A stretch of 64,000 bases of DNA from Clostridia bacterium (GTDB lineage Bacteria; Bacillota; Clostridia; Peptostreptococcales; Acidaminobacteraceae): positions 38,958-102,957 of the forward strand of contig JAGYOH010000011.1 in the NCBI GenBank assembly GCA_018399635.1, given 5' to 3'. This document shows, piece after piece, positions 8,816 through 18,643 of the stretch; positions within the stretch are counted from its first letter, which is position 1; the number at the start of each line of letters is the position of its first letter. The translations under genes and the position numbers were made by a program. The notes below the pieces were generated by a model, which was not told where the DNA came from, did not search any database, and worked only from the letters and a program-made list of their open reading frames with translations.

Positions 8816-9700
8816 ATGAGAAGTTATTCAATCAAGGAAACCTTCCAGAGCCTTTTCAGAAATCACTTGATGTCCATCGCCTCCATTACCACGGTGGCCG
8901 CCTCCTTGCTGATTCTGGGCATCATCATGAGCCTGATCATCAATATCAACTCTTTTTCCGAGGGGATCAGACATCAGTTTGATTCCATCAGCGTTTATGT
9001 GGCCGAGGGACTGACTCAAGAGGAAATCATGGCTCTGGGACAGGAAATCGAGGCCATAGAGGGGGTTCACAGCATTGTCTATGAAACCCAGGACCAGGCC
9101 CTTGAGAACATGCGCATCGATTTCGACGAGTATGCCTATCTGCTCGACGGACTGGAGTACAATCCCTTTCCCAACAGCTATATCGTGAATCTCGAGAGCA
9201 TCGGTTTCGCCGACCAGGTGGTCCGGAAAATGACGACACTCCGGGGAATCGAGGAAATCAAGTTCTACAAGGATCTGGTGAACCAGATCATCGACCTCAC
9301 CAGTTATGTCAGAAACATCGGCCTGGTCCTGACCCTGTTTCTTGCCGGTATCGCCACCTTCATCATCAACAATACCATCAAGCTGACCATCAATGCCCGT
9401 CGAACGGAAATATCCATCATGAAATACGTGGGGGCGACCAGCTGGTATATCCGCTGGCCCTTCATTCTGGAAGGGACCGTGCTGGGTCTGGTGGGCTCTC
9501 TCATCGCCACAGGCCTGGTCTACCTGATTTACAACTACAGTTTCAACCTGTTCACCAGCCAGTTCTATGTGGTCTTTGCGGCCTATATCCTCAACGTTGA
9601 AACCATCGTCGGCGAAATCCTGTCCCTCAATATCCTCATCGGCGCGGGAATCGGCGCCCTGGGTTCCATGATGTCGATCCGTCGATATCTGAACGTGTAG
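8816..9700 (+). CDS. ftsX: Cell division permease FtsX
   Basis: FtsX is the membrane half of FtsEX and carries the ATP signal to an extracellular hydrolase or adaptor. The 294-residue product has an N-terminal membrane segment (about 20-45), a roughly 110-residue extracytoplasmic domain (PLD), and three C-terminal membrane segments, the standard topology. It follows ftsE without a gap and is followed by a coiled-coil M23 peptidase, which is the likely partner of the complex. Confidence 0.95.
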   Translation: MRSYSIKETFQSLFRNHLMSIASITTVAASLLILGIIMSLIININSFSEGIRHQFDSISVYVAEGLTQEEIMALGQEIEAIEGVHSIVYETQDQALENMRIDFDEYAYLLDGLEYNPFPNSYIVNLESIGFADQVVRKMTTLRGIEEIKFYKDLVNQIIDLTSYVRNIGLVLTLFLAGIATFIINNTIKLTINARRTEISIMKYVGATSWYIRWPFILEGTVLGLVGSLIATGLVYLIYNYSFNLFTSQFYVVFAAYILNVETIVGEILSLNILIGAGIGALGSMMSIRRYLNV

Positions 9701-9709
9701 GTGATGACG

Positions 9710-10840
9710 ATGACAAAGCGAAAAACAATTTCAATCCTCCTGGTCCTGGTCCTGCTGGCCTCCTCCTTTGCCATGGCCAGCAGCGAGATCCAGTACCGGG
9801 AAGATGAATTGCAAAAGGTCCAGGAAAGCATCAAAGCCCTCGACAGCGCCATCAGGGAAAAGGAGACCAGCAAGAAACAGATTGTCAATGACGTCAACGC
9901 CCTCAACAATTCCATCAGGAATCTGGACAATGAAATCACCACCCTCGATGACGAGATTGCCGGTTATGAGGAGGAAATCCGACTCAAGGAGATTGAACTT
10001 GAAAATACTGAAACCACCCTTGAAGAGAAAAAGGAGATTTTCTATGAACGTCTCCGGGTGATGTACAAATCGAAAAATGTAGGCTACTTCGAGATCGTAT
10101 TCGGGGCCAGGGACTTTGAAGACCTGTTGACCCGCATCGACATGATCCGGCTGCTGGTGGCCCACGATACCGACCTCATAGAAGTTCTGGGGGAGGAAAT
10201 CAGTCACATGGAGGCCTTGAAGACGGAGCTTGAAGCAGCCAAGGTGAGCCTCGAGTCCACCAAGGACGAACTGAAGGTCAAACAGGGACGTCTCAACGAG
10301 GATGTCGGCGTCCTGGAGACCAAAAAGATTCAGCTCAACAAGGATCTGCAGGCCCTGGAAAGCCAGGTGGACCGGTTGAACAGTGACGCCGATCAGCTGA
10401 CCAGCATCATCGCCAACCTGAAACTGCAGGAAATCTATGTGGGAGGCGAAATGGCCTGGCCGGCTCCCGGCGTGTATCGCATCACCTCCCCCTTCGGCTA
10501 TCGGATCCATCCCATTCTCAATATCAGAAAACTCCACACGGGAGTCGATATCGGAACGCCTTCAGGGACCACCATCGTGGCGGCTCAAAGCGGCGATGTC
10601 ATTTATTCTGACTGGTACGGGGGTTATGGTCTGGTGGTCATGATCGACCATGGGGGAGGCATTGTGACCCTCTACGGCCACAATTCAAAACTCCTGGTCA
10701 AGGTCGGCCAGACAGTGACAAAGGGAGATCCCATCTCCCTGAGCGGGACCACCGGTCTCTCTACGGGACCCCATCTTCACTTCGAGGTCAGGGTCGACGG
10801 CGACTACGTCGACCCCCTCACCTATGTGACAGCAAATTAG
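9710..10840 (+). CDS. EnvC-like coiled-coil M23 peptidoglycan hydrolase
   Basis: A signal peptide (about 4-24, ending AMA) is followed by a long coiled coil (about 25-235) and a C-terminal LytM/M23 domain. The zinc ligands are intact: H276 and D280 in HTGVDIGTP and H357 in GPHLHFEV, with H355 also in place. An active endopeptidase is therefore predicted, unlike E. coli EnvC, which is catalytically dead and works through amidases. GTG 9701, ATG 9704 and ATG 9710 are all possible starts; 9710 has AGGTGA at five bases. Its position after ftsEX argues that FtsX recruits it through the coiled coil. Confidence 0.92.
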   Translation: MTKRKTISILLVLVLLASSFAMASSEIQYREDELQKVQESIKALDSAIREKETSKKQIVNDVNALNNSIRNLDNEITTLDDEIAGYEEEIRLKEIELENTETTLEEKKEIFYERLRVMYKSKNVGYFEIVFGARDFEDLLTRIDMIRLLVAHDTDLIEVLGEEISHMEALKTELEAAKVSLESTKDELKVKQGRLNEDVGVLETKKIQLNKDLQALESQVDRLNSDADQLTSIIANLKLQEIYVGGEMAWPAPGVYRITSPFGYRIHPILNIRKLHTGVDIGTPSGTTIVAAQSGDVIYSDWYGGYGLVVMIDHGGGIVTLYGHNSKLLVKVGQTVTKGDPISLSGTTGLSTGPHLHFEVRVDGDYVDPLTYVTAN

Positions 10841-10855
10841 AGGAATGGTGAAACT

Positions 10856-12079
10856 ATGAAGAGAAGCAGACTCTTGATCCTGATAATGGTGGTTGCCATT
10901 TTTGTCAGCTTCAGTACGTTTATCGTCAGCAATTTCGTCCAGTTGAAAATAGACGACAAGGTTCTGGTGAGTGCAAGCCGTTATGACGAGCTTCAAGCCC
11001 TCGAGAATCGATTTGCCAAGGTGCTTTACCTTGAGGAGTATATCGAAGACCATTTTTACCGTGAAATCGATGATATTCCCTTCGACGACTACCTGTTCAA
11101 GGGTGTTTTTGAGGCCATTGACGATCCCTACTCGGTATATATGACCCGGGAGGAGTACCAGGCCTTCAAGGAAATCAACAGCGGCACCTACAGCGGCATC
11201 GGAGTGACCGTCACCGAAGGTGAGGACCATATCGTGACAGTGGTTTCCCCCATCGAAGGGACTCCCGGCGAGGCGGCGGGCCTCATGCCTGGAGACCGGA
11301 TCGTGAAGGTGGACGGCATCGACATCCGGGGGGAATCCCTGGACTATGCCGTATCCCTCATCAAGGGGGAGGAGGGTACCGACGTGTCCCTGACCATCGA
11401 CAGGGAGGATACGGAAATTTTCACCGTGACCATCACCCGGGCCGTCGTCGTGACCAAGTCCGTCATTTTCGAGGCCTTGGAGGAGAATCTGGGTTATTTG
11501 AGGATCACCACCTTCGACGACAAGTCCTACAGTGAGTTCGAGGCCGCCATCAATGAGTTGATGTCCGCCGGCGTCTCCGGCCTGGTCATCGATTTGAGAA
11601 ACAACCCCGGGGGCTCCCTCAACGAGGTGGTGAAGATCGCCGACCTGCTCCTGGGAGAGCAGATCATCGTCTACACCCAGGACAGGGAAGGCAACAAGGA
11701 CGTCGAGAGGTCCGACAGGAGTCGTGTCGACCTTCCCCTGGTGGTTTTGACAAACCGGGGAAGTGCCAGTGCCTCGGAAATCCTGACGGCGGCCATCCAG
11801 GACAGCAACTCGGGGGTGGTGGTGGGAGAGACCACCTTCGGCAAGGGCGTGGTGCAGATTTCAGTACCCTTGAGGGATGGCAGCGCTTTCAAGCTCACCA
11901 TCAGTGAGTATTTCACCCCCAACGGGGTAAATATACACGGCGTAGGGATCGAGCCGGATATCAATCTTGAAGACATCGAAGCCCAGGGATATGATTTGGA
12001 AGAATCCGAAGATGGTGTCCTGGATTTTGCCACAGACTATTTAACCACCATCACCCAAGGAGCCGATCATGATCATTAG
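10856..12079 (+). CDS. ctpA: Carboxyl-terminal processing protease, S41 family
   Basis: This is an extracytoplasmic serine protease with a PDZ domain. The 407-residue product has an N-terminal membrane anchor (about 5-26) and a PDZ domain (about 112-195). The S41 core carries catalytic S305 in GSASAS, K330 in TFGKG and Q334, the same 25- and 4-residue spacing as CtpB of Bacillus. It is the fourth gene of the ftsEX operon, so turnover of the M23 hydrolase or its regulator is a reasonable guess. A role in spore signalling, as for CtpB, is the alternative. It overlaps the GNAT gene by 11 bases. Confidence 0.94.
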   Translation: MKRSRLLILIMVVAIFVSFSTFIVSNFVQLKIDDKVLVSASRYDELQALENRFAKVLYLEEYIEDHFYREIDDIPFDDYLFKGVFEAIDDPYSVYMTREEYQAFKEINSGTYSGIGVTVTEGEDHIVTVVSPIEGTPGEAAGLMPGDRIVKVDGIDIRGESLDYAVSLIKGEEGTDVSLTIDREDTEIFTVTITRAVVVTKSVIFEALEENLGYLRITTFDDKSYSEFEAAINELMSAGVSGLVIDLRNNPGGSLNEVVKIADLLLGEQIIVYTQDREGNKDVERSDRSRVDLPLVVLTNRGSASASEILTAAIQDSNSGVVVGETTFGKGVVQISVPLRDGSAFKLTISEYFTPNGVNIHGVGIEPDINLEDIEAQGYDLEESEDGVLDFATDYLTTITQGADHDH

Positions 12080-12608
12080 AAAAGCGAGCGTCTATGACGC
12101 TTCAGGTGTCGCCAAAGTCCACTACGAAATGTTCCTCAGGACCTATTCCCAGATTTATCCTGAGGATGTGATGGGAAAGGTCGATTATGAAAAGACCAAG
12201 AAGAAATGGTACAAGATTCTGGCGGAGGAGAACGATGTCCTGGTGGCGGAGGCCAGCGACGGCAGAATCGTCGGCTTCGTCAAGGGCCGTCCCGTGGAGG
12301 ACAAGGCCTATGACAGTGAGATTTCCGCCATTTTCGTCCTGGACAAGTATCAGAATTCAGGTCTTGGCAAGGACCTGTTTTTCGGCTGTCTCAGGGAACT
12401 GACTCAAAGCAAGTGCGCCAGCACCATCGTGTGGTGCAACAAGGACAACCCTTCGGTGAATTTCTACGAGTCCATCGGCGGCGAGATTTTTGAAACCAAA
12501 ATCGATCGGATCGGTGACCGGGATTATGTGATCCTGGGTTTCAAGTGGGACAATATCAATGCCATCATCAGCACCTACAGTCGGGAGGATTTTGATGAAG
12601 AACAGTAA
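12069..12608 (+). CDS. GNAT family N-acetyltransferase
   Basis: This 179-residue acetyltransferase has the GNAT core. Motif A is near residues 90-105 (IFVLDKYQNSGLGKDLF, the acetyl-CoA pyrophosphate loop being QNSGLGK), and motif B lies around NPSVNFYESIGGE. The acceptor substrate is not readable. It overlaps ctpA by 11 bases and the AI-2E gene by 14, so it is co-translated with the ftsEX operon. There is no signal peptide and the protein should be cytoplasmic. Confidence 0.9.
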   Translation: MIIRKASVYDASGVAKVHYEMFLRTYSQIYPEDVMGKVDYEKTKKKWYKILAEENDVLVAEASDGRIVGFVKGRPVEDKAYDSEISAIFVLDKYQNSGLGKDLFFGCLRELTQSKCASTIVWCNKDNPSVNFYESIGGEIFETKIDRIGDRDYVILGFKWDNINAIISTYSREDFDEEQ

Positions 12609-13695
12609 AATTCCCTACATCCGATGGCTGCCCCTGATCCTGATCGGAATCATTTTCTACAAATCCCTGAACAGCCTCGATGCCATCAAGAGTTTCGTCA
12701 ATCTGGTCATCAGCGTCCTGGTCCCCCTGATCTGGGCCATGGTCATCGCCTATATCGTTCATCCGGCGGTCAAGAGACTTGAATCCCTGCCGAGAATCAA
12801 CCGCACCTACAGCATCGCCATCGTTTACCTGGTCTTGCTGGGCCTGATCATCACCCTCGGCGTCGTGGTGGTGCCCCGGCTGGTGCTGAACATCACGGAA
12901 CTGGTGAATCGCCTGCCACAGCTCATCGTGACCCTCGAGACTTTTCTGGCGGACAGCATAGCGAGTCTCAAGAACTACAGCTTTTCCCAGTACATCGATT
13001 TTACGGCGGTGGACGAATACATCAGTCATATCAGCGGTATCTTCGACACCTTCATCACCACCCTGCTGGATTCCGTCCTCGGCTTCGGCTCAGGGGTCTT
13101 CAAGTTCTTCATGGGGCTGATCATTTCCATCTACATCCTCAAGGACAAGGAAGCCTTCGGCAGAGGCATCAAACGGTTCATGTACGCGAGTTTTTCAAAG
13201 GAGACCACGACCTATCTGCTGGAGCTTTTCCGGGATTCCGACCGGATCTTCTCAAGCTACATCATCGGGAAGCTTCTGGATTCCGTCATCGTCGGCGTCA
13301 TCGCCTTTCTGGGGTTCAATGTCCTGGGCACCCCCTATACCCTCCTCCTGGCCATGATCATCGGGGTCACCAACATGATTCCCTATTTCGGACCCTTTAT
13401 CGGGGCGGTTCCGGTCACCATCATCATTCTGTTTTTTGATCCGATTCTGGCCGTCTGGAGCGTCCTGTTCATCTTCATCCTGCAGCAGCTGGACGGCTAC
13501 GTCATCGGGCCCAAGATTCTGGGACAGTCCATGGGGATGTCTCCCTTCTGGATCATCCTGGCCATTCTCATCGGCGGTGGTCTCTTCGGACTCCTGGGAA
13601 TGCTCGTGGGGGTCCCGGTGATGGCCATCGTCAGGAATGTGGCCATCAAGAGCATCAACCACAAACTCGATGAAAAAGAGATAACCGTCACATGA
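12595..13695 (+). CDS. AI-2E family transporter (PerM/YdiK-like)
   Basis: This 366-residue integral membrane protein has about eight hydrophobic segments and the family C-terminal signature around GPKILGQSMGMSPFWI. The family contains a proposed AI-2 exporter and several Na+(Li+)/H+ antiporter-like members; the substrate here is unknown. ATG 12595 is chosen because GGGAGGA lies just upstream and because an upstream extension would lie inside the GNAT gene. It closes the operon with a terminator three bases after the stop. Confidence 0.92.
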   Translation: MKNSKIPYIRWLPLILIGIIFYKSLNSLDAIKSFVNLVISVLVPLIWAMVIAYIVHPAVKRLESLPRINRTYSIAIVYLVLLGLIITLGVVVVPRLVLNITELVNRLPQLIVTLETFLADSIASLKNYSFSQYIDFTAVDEYISHISGIFDTFITTLLDSVLGFGSGVFKFFMGLIISIYILKDKEAFGRGIKRFMYASFSKETTTYLLELFRDSDRIFSSYIIGKLLDSVIVGVIAFLGFNVLGTPYTLLLAMIIGVTNMIPYFGPFIGAVPVTIIILFFDPILAVWSVLFIFILQQLDGYVIGPKILGQSMGMSPFWIILAILIGGGLFGLLGMLVGVPVMAIVRNVAIKSINHKLDEKEITVT

Positions 13696-13698
13696 TGG

Positions 13699-13729
13699 AC
13701 AGCCTTCTGAAGGGCTGTTCTGTTTTTTC
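13699..13729 (+). terminator. Terminator of the ftsEX operon
   Basis: ACAGCCTT pairs with AAGGGCTGT (one bulged G) around a three-base loop, followed by a T-rich tail. The next promoter starts at its last bases. Confidence 0.82.
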
Positions 13730-13759
13730 TTGAAAAAGCAGGGGAGAAACGTGTATAAT
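13730..13759 (+). promoter_or_regulatory. uvrB promoter
   Basis: TTGAAA (13730-13735), an 18-base spacer and TATAAT (13754-13759) lie 28 bases before uvrB. The uvr genes are LexA-controlled in many bacteria, but I see no convincing GAAC-N4-GTTC-type operator at the promoter itself. Confidence 0.72.
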
Positions 13760-13787
13760 AAAGTAAAACATACGTTCGGGAGTTGAC

Positions 13788-15773
13788 ATGAATCGATTTA
13801 TCGTAAAATCAGACTATACCCCTCAGGGGGACCAGCCCGGAGCGATTGAGGCGCTGGTGGAATCCCTGGATGGGGGCAACCGTTTCCAGACCCTGCTGGG
13901 GGTCACGGGATCCGGTAAAACCTATACCGTGGCCAAGGTGATTGAAAGGGTGCAGCGACCGACCCTGGTCATCGCCCACAACAAGACCCTTGCGGCGCAA
14001 CTGGCTGCGGAATTCAAGGAGTTCTTCCCGGACAACGCCGTGGAGTTCTTCGTGAGTTATTATGATTATTATCAGCCTGAAGCCTATATACCGGGGGCGG
14101 ATCTTTTTATTGAAAAGGACGCCTCTATCAACGATGAGATCGACAAGTTGAGGCATAGCGCCACCACGGCGATTTTCGACCGCCGGGATGTGATCATCGT
14201 GGCTTCGGTTTCCTGCATCTACGGTCTGGGAGACCCGGTGGATTACAAGAACCTCGTCATTTCACTGAGAAAAGGCATGGAAAAACCGCGGAACGAAATC
14301 CTCAAAAAACTCGTGGAGATCCAGTACACCCGCAATGATATGGATTTCAGCCGGGGCACCTTCAGGGTGCGGGGGGATACGGTGGAGATTTTTCCGGCAA
14401 ACAGCAGTGAAAACGCCATCCGGGTGGAGCTCTTTGGCGATGAAATCGACCGCATTTCAGAAATCAATGTCCTCACGGGAGAAATCCTGGGTCTCAGGGA
14501 CCATGTGGCGATTTTTCCCGCCTCCCACTATGTGACCCAGGAGGACAAGCTTGAGCGGGCCATCGAGGTCATCGAGGAGGAACTTCTCGAGCGGATCGCC
14601 TATTTCAAGGACCAGGGGAAGCTTCTGGAGGCTCAGAGAATCGAGCAGCGGACCCGCTACGACATTGAAATGCTCAGAGAAGTCGGATTCTGTCAGGGCA
14701 TTGAAAATTACTCAAGAATCATTTCCCAGCGGGCACCGGGTTCGAGACCCTTTACCCTGATCGACTACTTTCCCGAGGATTTTCTTCTTGTGGTGGACGA
14801 GTCCCATGTGACCCTGCCCCAGGTCAGGGGGATGTTCGGGGGAGATTTTTCAAGAAAGAAGAATCTTGTCGAGTATGGATTCAGACTGCCATCGGCCTAT
14901 GACAACCGGCCCCTCAATTTCAACGAGTTCGAGGGACTGATTCCGCAGGCGGTCTTCGTCAGCGCCACCCCGGGGCCCTACGAAAAAGCGCATTCAACCC
15001 TCGTCGCCGAGCAGATCATCCGTCCCACGGGACTCCTGGATCCTGAAATAGAGGTGCGGGGGGTCAAGGGACAGATCGACGATCTCTACGGCGAAATCGT
15101 GACAAGGGCCAGGAAAAATGAGCGGGTCCTCATCACCACCCTCACCAAGCGGATGGCGGAGGACCTGACGGATTACCTCAAGTCCTACGAGGTCAGGGTG
15201 CAGTACATGCACTCGGACATCGATACCCTGGAGCGGATGAAAATCATCCGGGACCTCAGGCTTGGAGAATTCGACGTCCTGGTGGGCATCAATCTGCTGA
15301 GGGAGGGGCTTGATCTGCCTGAGGTCTCCCTGGTGGCCATCCTCGATGCCGACAAGGAGGGCTTCCTGCGCTCCGACACCTCCTTGATCCAGACCATAGG
15401 CCGGGCGGCCCGGCATCAGGAGGGGAAGGTCATCATGTACGCCGACAAGATCACCCCTTCCATGCAGTTCGCTCTCGATGAAACCAACCGCAGAAGAGCC
15501 ATCCAGCAGGCCTACAATGAGAAAAACGGCATCACCCCCACCACCATTGTCAAGGAGATTCGAGGCATCATCGAGGCCACCAGGGCGGCCGAGGAGTTCG
15601 AGACCTACAAATCCGGTGAAAAGGTGATGAGTCAGAAGGAAATCAAGAACAAACTCCGGGAATATGAACTCAAGATGTTTGAGGCCTCTACCAAGCTCGA
15701 GTTTGAAAAGGCCATTGAATATCGCGATATCATCAATCGACTAAAAAAACAATTGAGGGGTCAACATGAATAA
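13788..15773 (+). CDS. uvrB: Excinuclease ABC subunit B
   Basis: UvrB is the damage-verifying helicase-like subunit of nucleotide excision repair. The 661-residue product is full length: Walker A GVTGSGKT (38-45), the beta-hairpin region with [10 protein letters not shown], a DEAD-like DESH box, helicase motifs to QTIGRAARH, and a C-terminal UVR domain (about 622-657) that contacts UvrC. The last eight bases overlap uvrA. Confidence 0.98.
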   Translation: MNRFIVKSDYTPQGDQPGAIEALVESLDGGNRFQTLLGVTGSGKTYTVAKVIERVQRPTLVIAHNKTLAAQLAAEFKEFFPDNAVEFFVSYYDYYQPEAYIPGADLFIEKDASINDEIDKLRHSATTAIFDRRDVIIVASVSCIYGLGDPVDYKNLVISLRKGMEKPRNEILKKLVEIQYTRNDMDFSRGTFRVRGDTVEIFPANSSENAIRVELFGDEIDRISEINVLTGEILGLRDHVAIFPASHYVTQEDKLERAIEVIEEELLERIAYFKDQGKLLEAQRIEQRTRYDIEMLREVGFCQGIENYSRIISQRAPGSRPFTLIDYFPEDFLLVVDESHVTLPQVRGMFGGDFSRKKNLVEYGFRLPSAYDNRPLNFNEFEGLIPQAVFVSATPGPYEKAHSTLVAEQIIRPTGLLDPEIEVRGVKGQIDDLYGEIVTRARKNERVLITTLTKRMAEDLTDYLKSYEVRVQYMHSDIDTLERMKIIRDLRLGEFDVLVGINLLREGLDLPEVSLVAILDADKEGFLRSDTSLIQTIGRAARHQEGKVIMYADKITPSMQFALDETNRRRAIQQAYNEKNGITPTTIVKEIRGIIEATRAAEEFETYKSGEKVMSQKEIKNKLREYELKMFEASTKLEFEKAIEYRDIINRLKKQLRGQHE

Positions 15774-18591
15774 TACCATCTATGTCAAAGGGGCACAGGA
15801 GCACAATCTCAAGAAGGTGGACGTGAGAATTCCCCGGGACCGGTTCGTGGTGGTCACGGGTCTGAGTGGTTCGGGAAAGTCCTCCCTGGCCTTCGATACC
15901 ATCTACGCCGAGGGGCAGCGTCGTTATGTGGAAAGTCTGTCTTCCTACGCCCGGCAGTTTCTGGGGCAGATGGAGAAGCCCAATGTCGAGTTCATCGAAG
16001 GACTTTCACCGGCCATCTCCATCGACCAGAAGACCACCAACCGCAATCCCCGGTCCACCGTGGGAACGGTGACGGAAATCTACGATTATCTGAGACTCCT
16101 CTATGCCAGAGCCGGGACGCCCCACTGCCCCGTCTGCGGGGAAGTGATCGAGTCCACCACCCTGGACCAGATCGTGGATCAGGTGATGGGTCTTCCTGCG
16201 GGAACGAAGCTCCAGGTGATCGCACCGGTCATCCGGGGGAAAAAGGGCACCCACAAGAACGAAATCACGCGACTCATCAAGCAGGGCTACCTGCGGGCCC
16301 GGATAGACGGGGAAAGACTTGAACTGGACGAAAACATCGAACTGGATAAGAATAAAAAGCATGATATCGAAATCATCATCGACCGGCTGGTGATCAAGGA
16401 GGGCATCGAGTCCCGCCTCAGTGATTCGGTGGAGGCCAGCCTGAAACTTTCCGAAGGCTCGGTGATCATCCACCGCCTCGATGGGGGAGAGACCCTCTAC
16501 AATACGAAATTCGCCTGTCCCATCCACGGGGCGGGAATCAGTGAGATGGAACCCAGAATGTTCAGTTTCAACGCCCCCTATGGGGCCTGTGACCACTGCA
16601 AGGGAATCGGATACCTCCAGGAGGTGGATCCGGAACTGGTCATCCCCAGTCCGGAGCTTTCGGTGAATGAGGGCGCCATCGCCCCCTTCATCAATACCAC
16701 CGAGGGGACCTATTACCACCAGATGATCCGGTCTCTTCTGAAGGATTTCGAGGTGGATGAGGCTACACCGGTGAACAAGATGCCCGAGAAGCTGATTGAC
16801 GAACTCCTCAACGGGACCGGTGAAAGAAAAATCCGTTTCCACTACGAGTCGAAATACGGCGGCAGCCGGGAATTCTACGCCCCCTTTGAAGGGGTGGTGA
16901 AAAACCTGGAGCGCCGTTACCACGAAACCAACAGCGATTACATCAAGGAAAAAATCGAGGATTTCATGAGTTTCGTGCCCTGCTCCTCCTGTCACGGGAA
17001 AAAACTCAAGGATGAGGTGCTGGCGGTGACGGTGGGGGGGCTCAACATCCATGATCTGACAGACCTGCCGGTGAGGGATGCCTTGAAATTCTTTGAAAAT
17101 CTCGAACTCTCGGCGACCAGACGGCAGATTGCCGACCAGATCATCAGGGAAATCCTGGGACGGTTGAACTTTCTCAAAAACGTGGGTCTGGATTATCTGA
17201 CCCTTTCCAGGTCGGCAGGCACGCTTTCCGGCGGAGAATCCCAGAGAATCCGCCTGGCGACCCAGATCGGCTCAGGCCTCGTCGGGGTCCTCTACATTCT
17301 GGACGAGCCCAGCATCGGACTGCATCAAAAGGACAACCGCAAGCTCCTCGACGCCCTTCGCAGACTGACGGATATCGGCAATACCCTCATCGTGGTGGAG
17401 CACGATACGGAAACCATAGAAAGTGCGGATTTCATCGTGGATGTGGGGCCGGGAGCCGGCGCCCAGGGTGGAGAAATCGTGGTGGCGGGATCCTACCAGG
17501 ATGTCATCGATTGTGAAAGATCCATCACTGGAGACTACCTTTCCGGCCGCAGGACCATCGAGATACCGGCAGAGCGAAAGCGGCCCAATGGCAAATTCCT
17601 TGAAATCATCGGGGCCGGGCAGAACAATCTCAAGGGTGTGGACGTGAAGGTTCCTTTGGGGATATTCACCTGTGTCACCGGGGTTTCCGGTTCCGGCAAA
17701 AGCTCTTTGATCAACGAAATTCTTTTCAAGGGCACCTATGTGGCGATCAACAAGCGCAGCCGACTGCGACCCGGAAAATTTCGGGAGCTCAAGGGGACCG
17801 AGTACATCGACAAGGTCATCGACATCGACCAGTCCCCCATCGGCCGGACCCCTAGAAGCAATCCCGCCACCTATACGGGGGTCTTCGACCCGATTCGGGA
17901 CCTCTTCGCCCGGATGCCTGAATCCAAGGTCCGGGGCTATAAAAAGGGCCGGTTCAGTTTCAATGTCAAGGGGGGCCGGTGCGAGGCCTGCAACGGGGAC
18001 GGCATCAACCGGATCGAGATGCATTTCCTGCCCGACGTTTACGTCCAGTGCGAGGTCTGCAAGGGGAAACGCTACAACCGGGAGACCCTTGAGGTGAAAT
18101 ACAAGGGGAAGAACATTTCCCAGGTGCTGGACATGACAGTGGAGGAGGCCCTGGTCTTCTTTGAGAATATTCCCAAGATCAGCGCCAAGCTGGTCACCCT
18201 CAAGGAGGTGGGACTGGGCTATGTCAAACTGGGACAGCCCTCCACCCAGCTTTCCGGGGGAGAAGCCCAGAGAATCAAGCTGGCTACGGAGCTCAGCAAG
18301 CGGAGCACCGGCAAGACCCTTTATATTCTCGATGAGCCCACCACGGGTCTGCATATGGCGGACGTCCACATGCTGATCGATGTGATCCACCGCCTGACAG
18401 AGGGGGGGAATACGGTGGTGATCATCGAGCACAATCTCGACGTGATCAAATCGGCGGATTATATCATCGATCTTGGTCCCGAGGGGGGAGACCGGGGCGG
18501 CGAGGTGGTGGCCCTGGGGACTCCGGAGGAAATCAGTGAACATGCGACCTCCTTTACGGGGGAGTATCTGAAAAAGGTGCTTCACAAATGA
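15766..18591 (+). CDS. uvrA: Excinuclease ABC subunit A
   Basis: UvrA is the dimeric damage-recognition ATPase that loads UvrB. The 941-residue product has two ABC modules: Walker A GLSGSGKS near residue 32 and GVSGSGKS near residue 645, with signature LSGGE in each half. Zinc-binding CxxC pairs are seen in CPVC, CDHC/CSSC and CEAC/CEVC. It overlaps uvrB by eight bases. A terminator separates it from uvrC. Confidence 0.98.
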   Translation: MNNTIYVKGAQEHNLKKVDVRIPRDRFVVVTGLSGSGKSSLAFDTIYAEGQRRYVESLSSYARQFLGQMEKPNVEFIEGLSPAISIDQKTTNRNPRSTVGTVTEIYDYLRLLYARAGTPHCPVCGEVIESTTLDQIVDQVMGLPAGTKLQVIAPVIRGKKGTHKNEITRLIKQGYLRARIDGERLELDENIELDKNKKHDIEIIIDRLVIKEGIESRLSDSVEASLKLSEGSVIIHRLDGGETLYNTKFACPIHGAGISEMEPRMFSFNAPYGACDHCKGIGYLQEVDPELVIPSPELSVNEGAIAPFINTTEGTYYHQMIRSLLKDFEVDEATPVNKMPEKLIDELLNGTGERKIRFHYESKYGGSREFYAPFEGVVKNLERRYHETNSDYIKEKIEDFMSFVPCSSCHGKKLKDEVLAVTVGGLNIHDLTDLPVRDALKFFENLELSATRRQIADQIIREILGRLNFLKNVGLDYLTLSRSAGTLSGGESQRIRLATQIGSGLVGVLYILDEPSIGLHQKDNRKLLDALRRLTDIGNTLIVVEHDTETIESADFIVDVGPGAGAQGGEIVVAGSYQDVIDCERSITGDYLSGRRTIEIPAERKRPNGKFLEIIGAGQNNLKGVDVKVPLGIFTCVTGVSGSGKSSLINEILFKGTYVAINKRSRLRPGKFRELKGTEYIDKVIDIDQSPIGRTPRSNPATYTGVFDPIRDLFARMPESKVRGYKKGRFSFNVKGGRCEACNGDGINRIEMHFLPDVYVQCEVCKGKRYNRETLEVKYKGKNISQVLDMTVEEALVFFENIPKISAKLVTLKEVGLGYVKLGQPSTQLSGGEAQRIKLATELSKRSTGKTLYILDEPTTGLHMADVHMLIDVIHRLTEGGNTVVIIEHNLDVIKSADYIIDLGPEGGDRGGEVVALGTPEEISEHATSFTGEYLKKVLHK

Positions 18592-18601
18592 TGTGACTTT
18601 G

Positions 18602-18633
18602 GCCTTGTTTCGATCGGGAACAGGGCTTTTTTT
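18602..18633 (+). terminator. Intrinsic terminator or attenuator between uvrA and uvrC
   Basis: GCCTTGTT pairs with AACAGGGC (one G-T pair) over a nine-base loop, followed by seven T. The uvrC ribosome binding site GGAGG begins right after the T run, so uvrC has no room for its own promoter downstream of it. Confidence 0.75.
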
Positions 18634-18643
18634 GGAGGTGATG

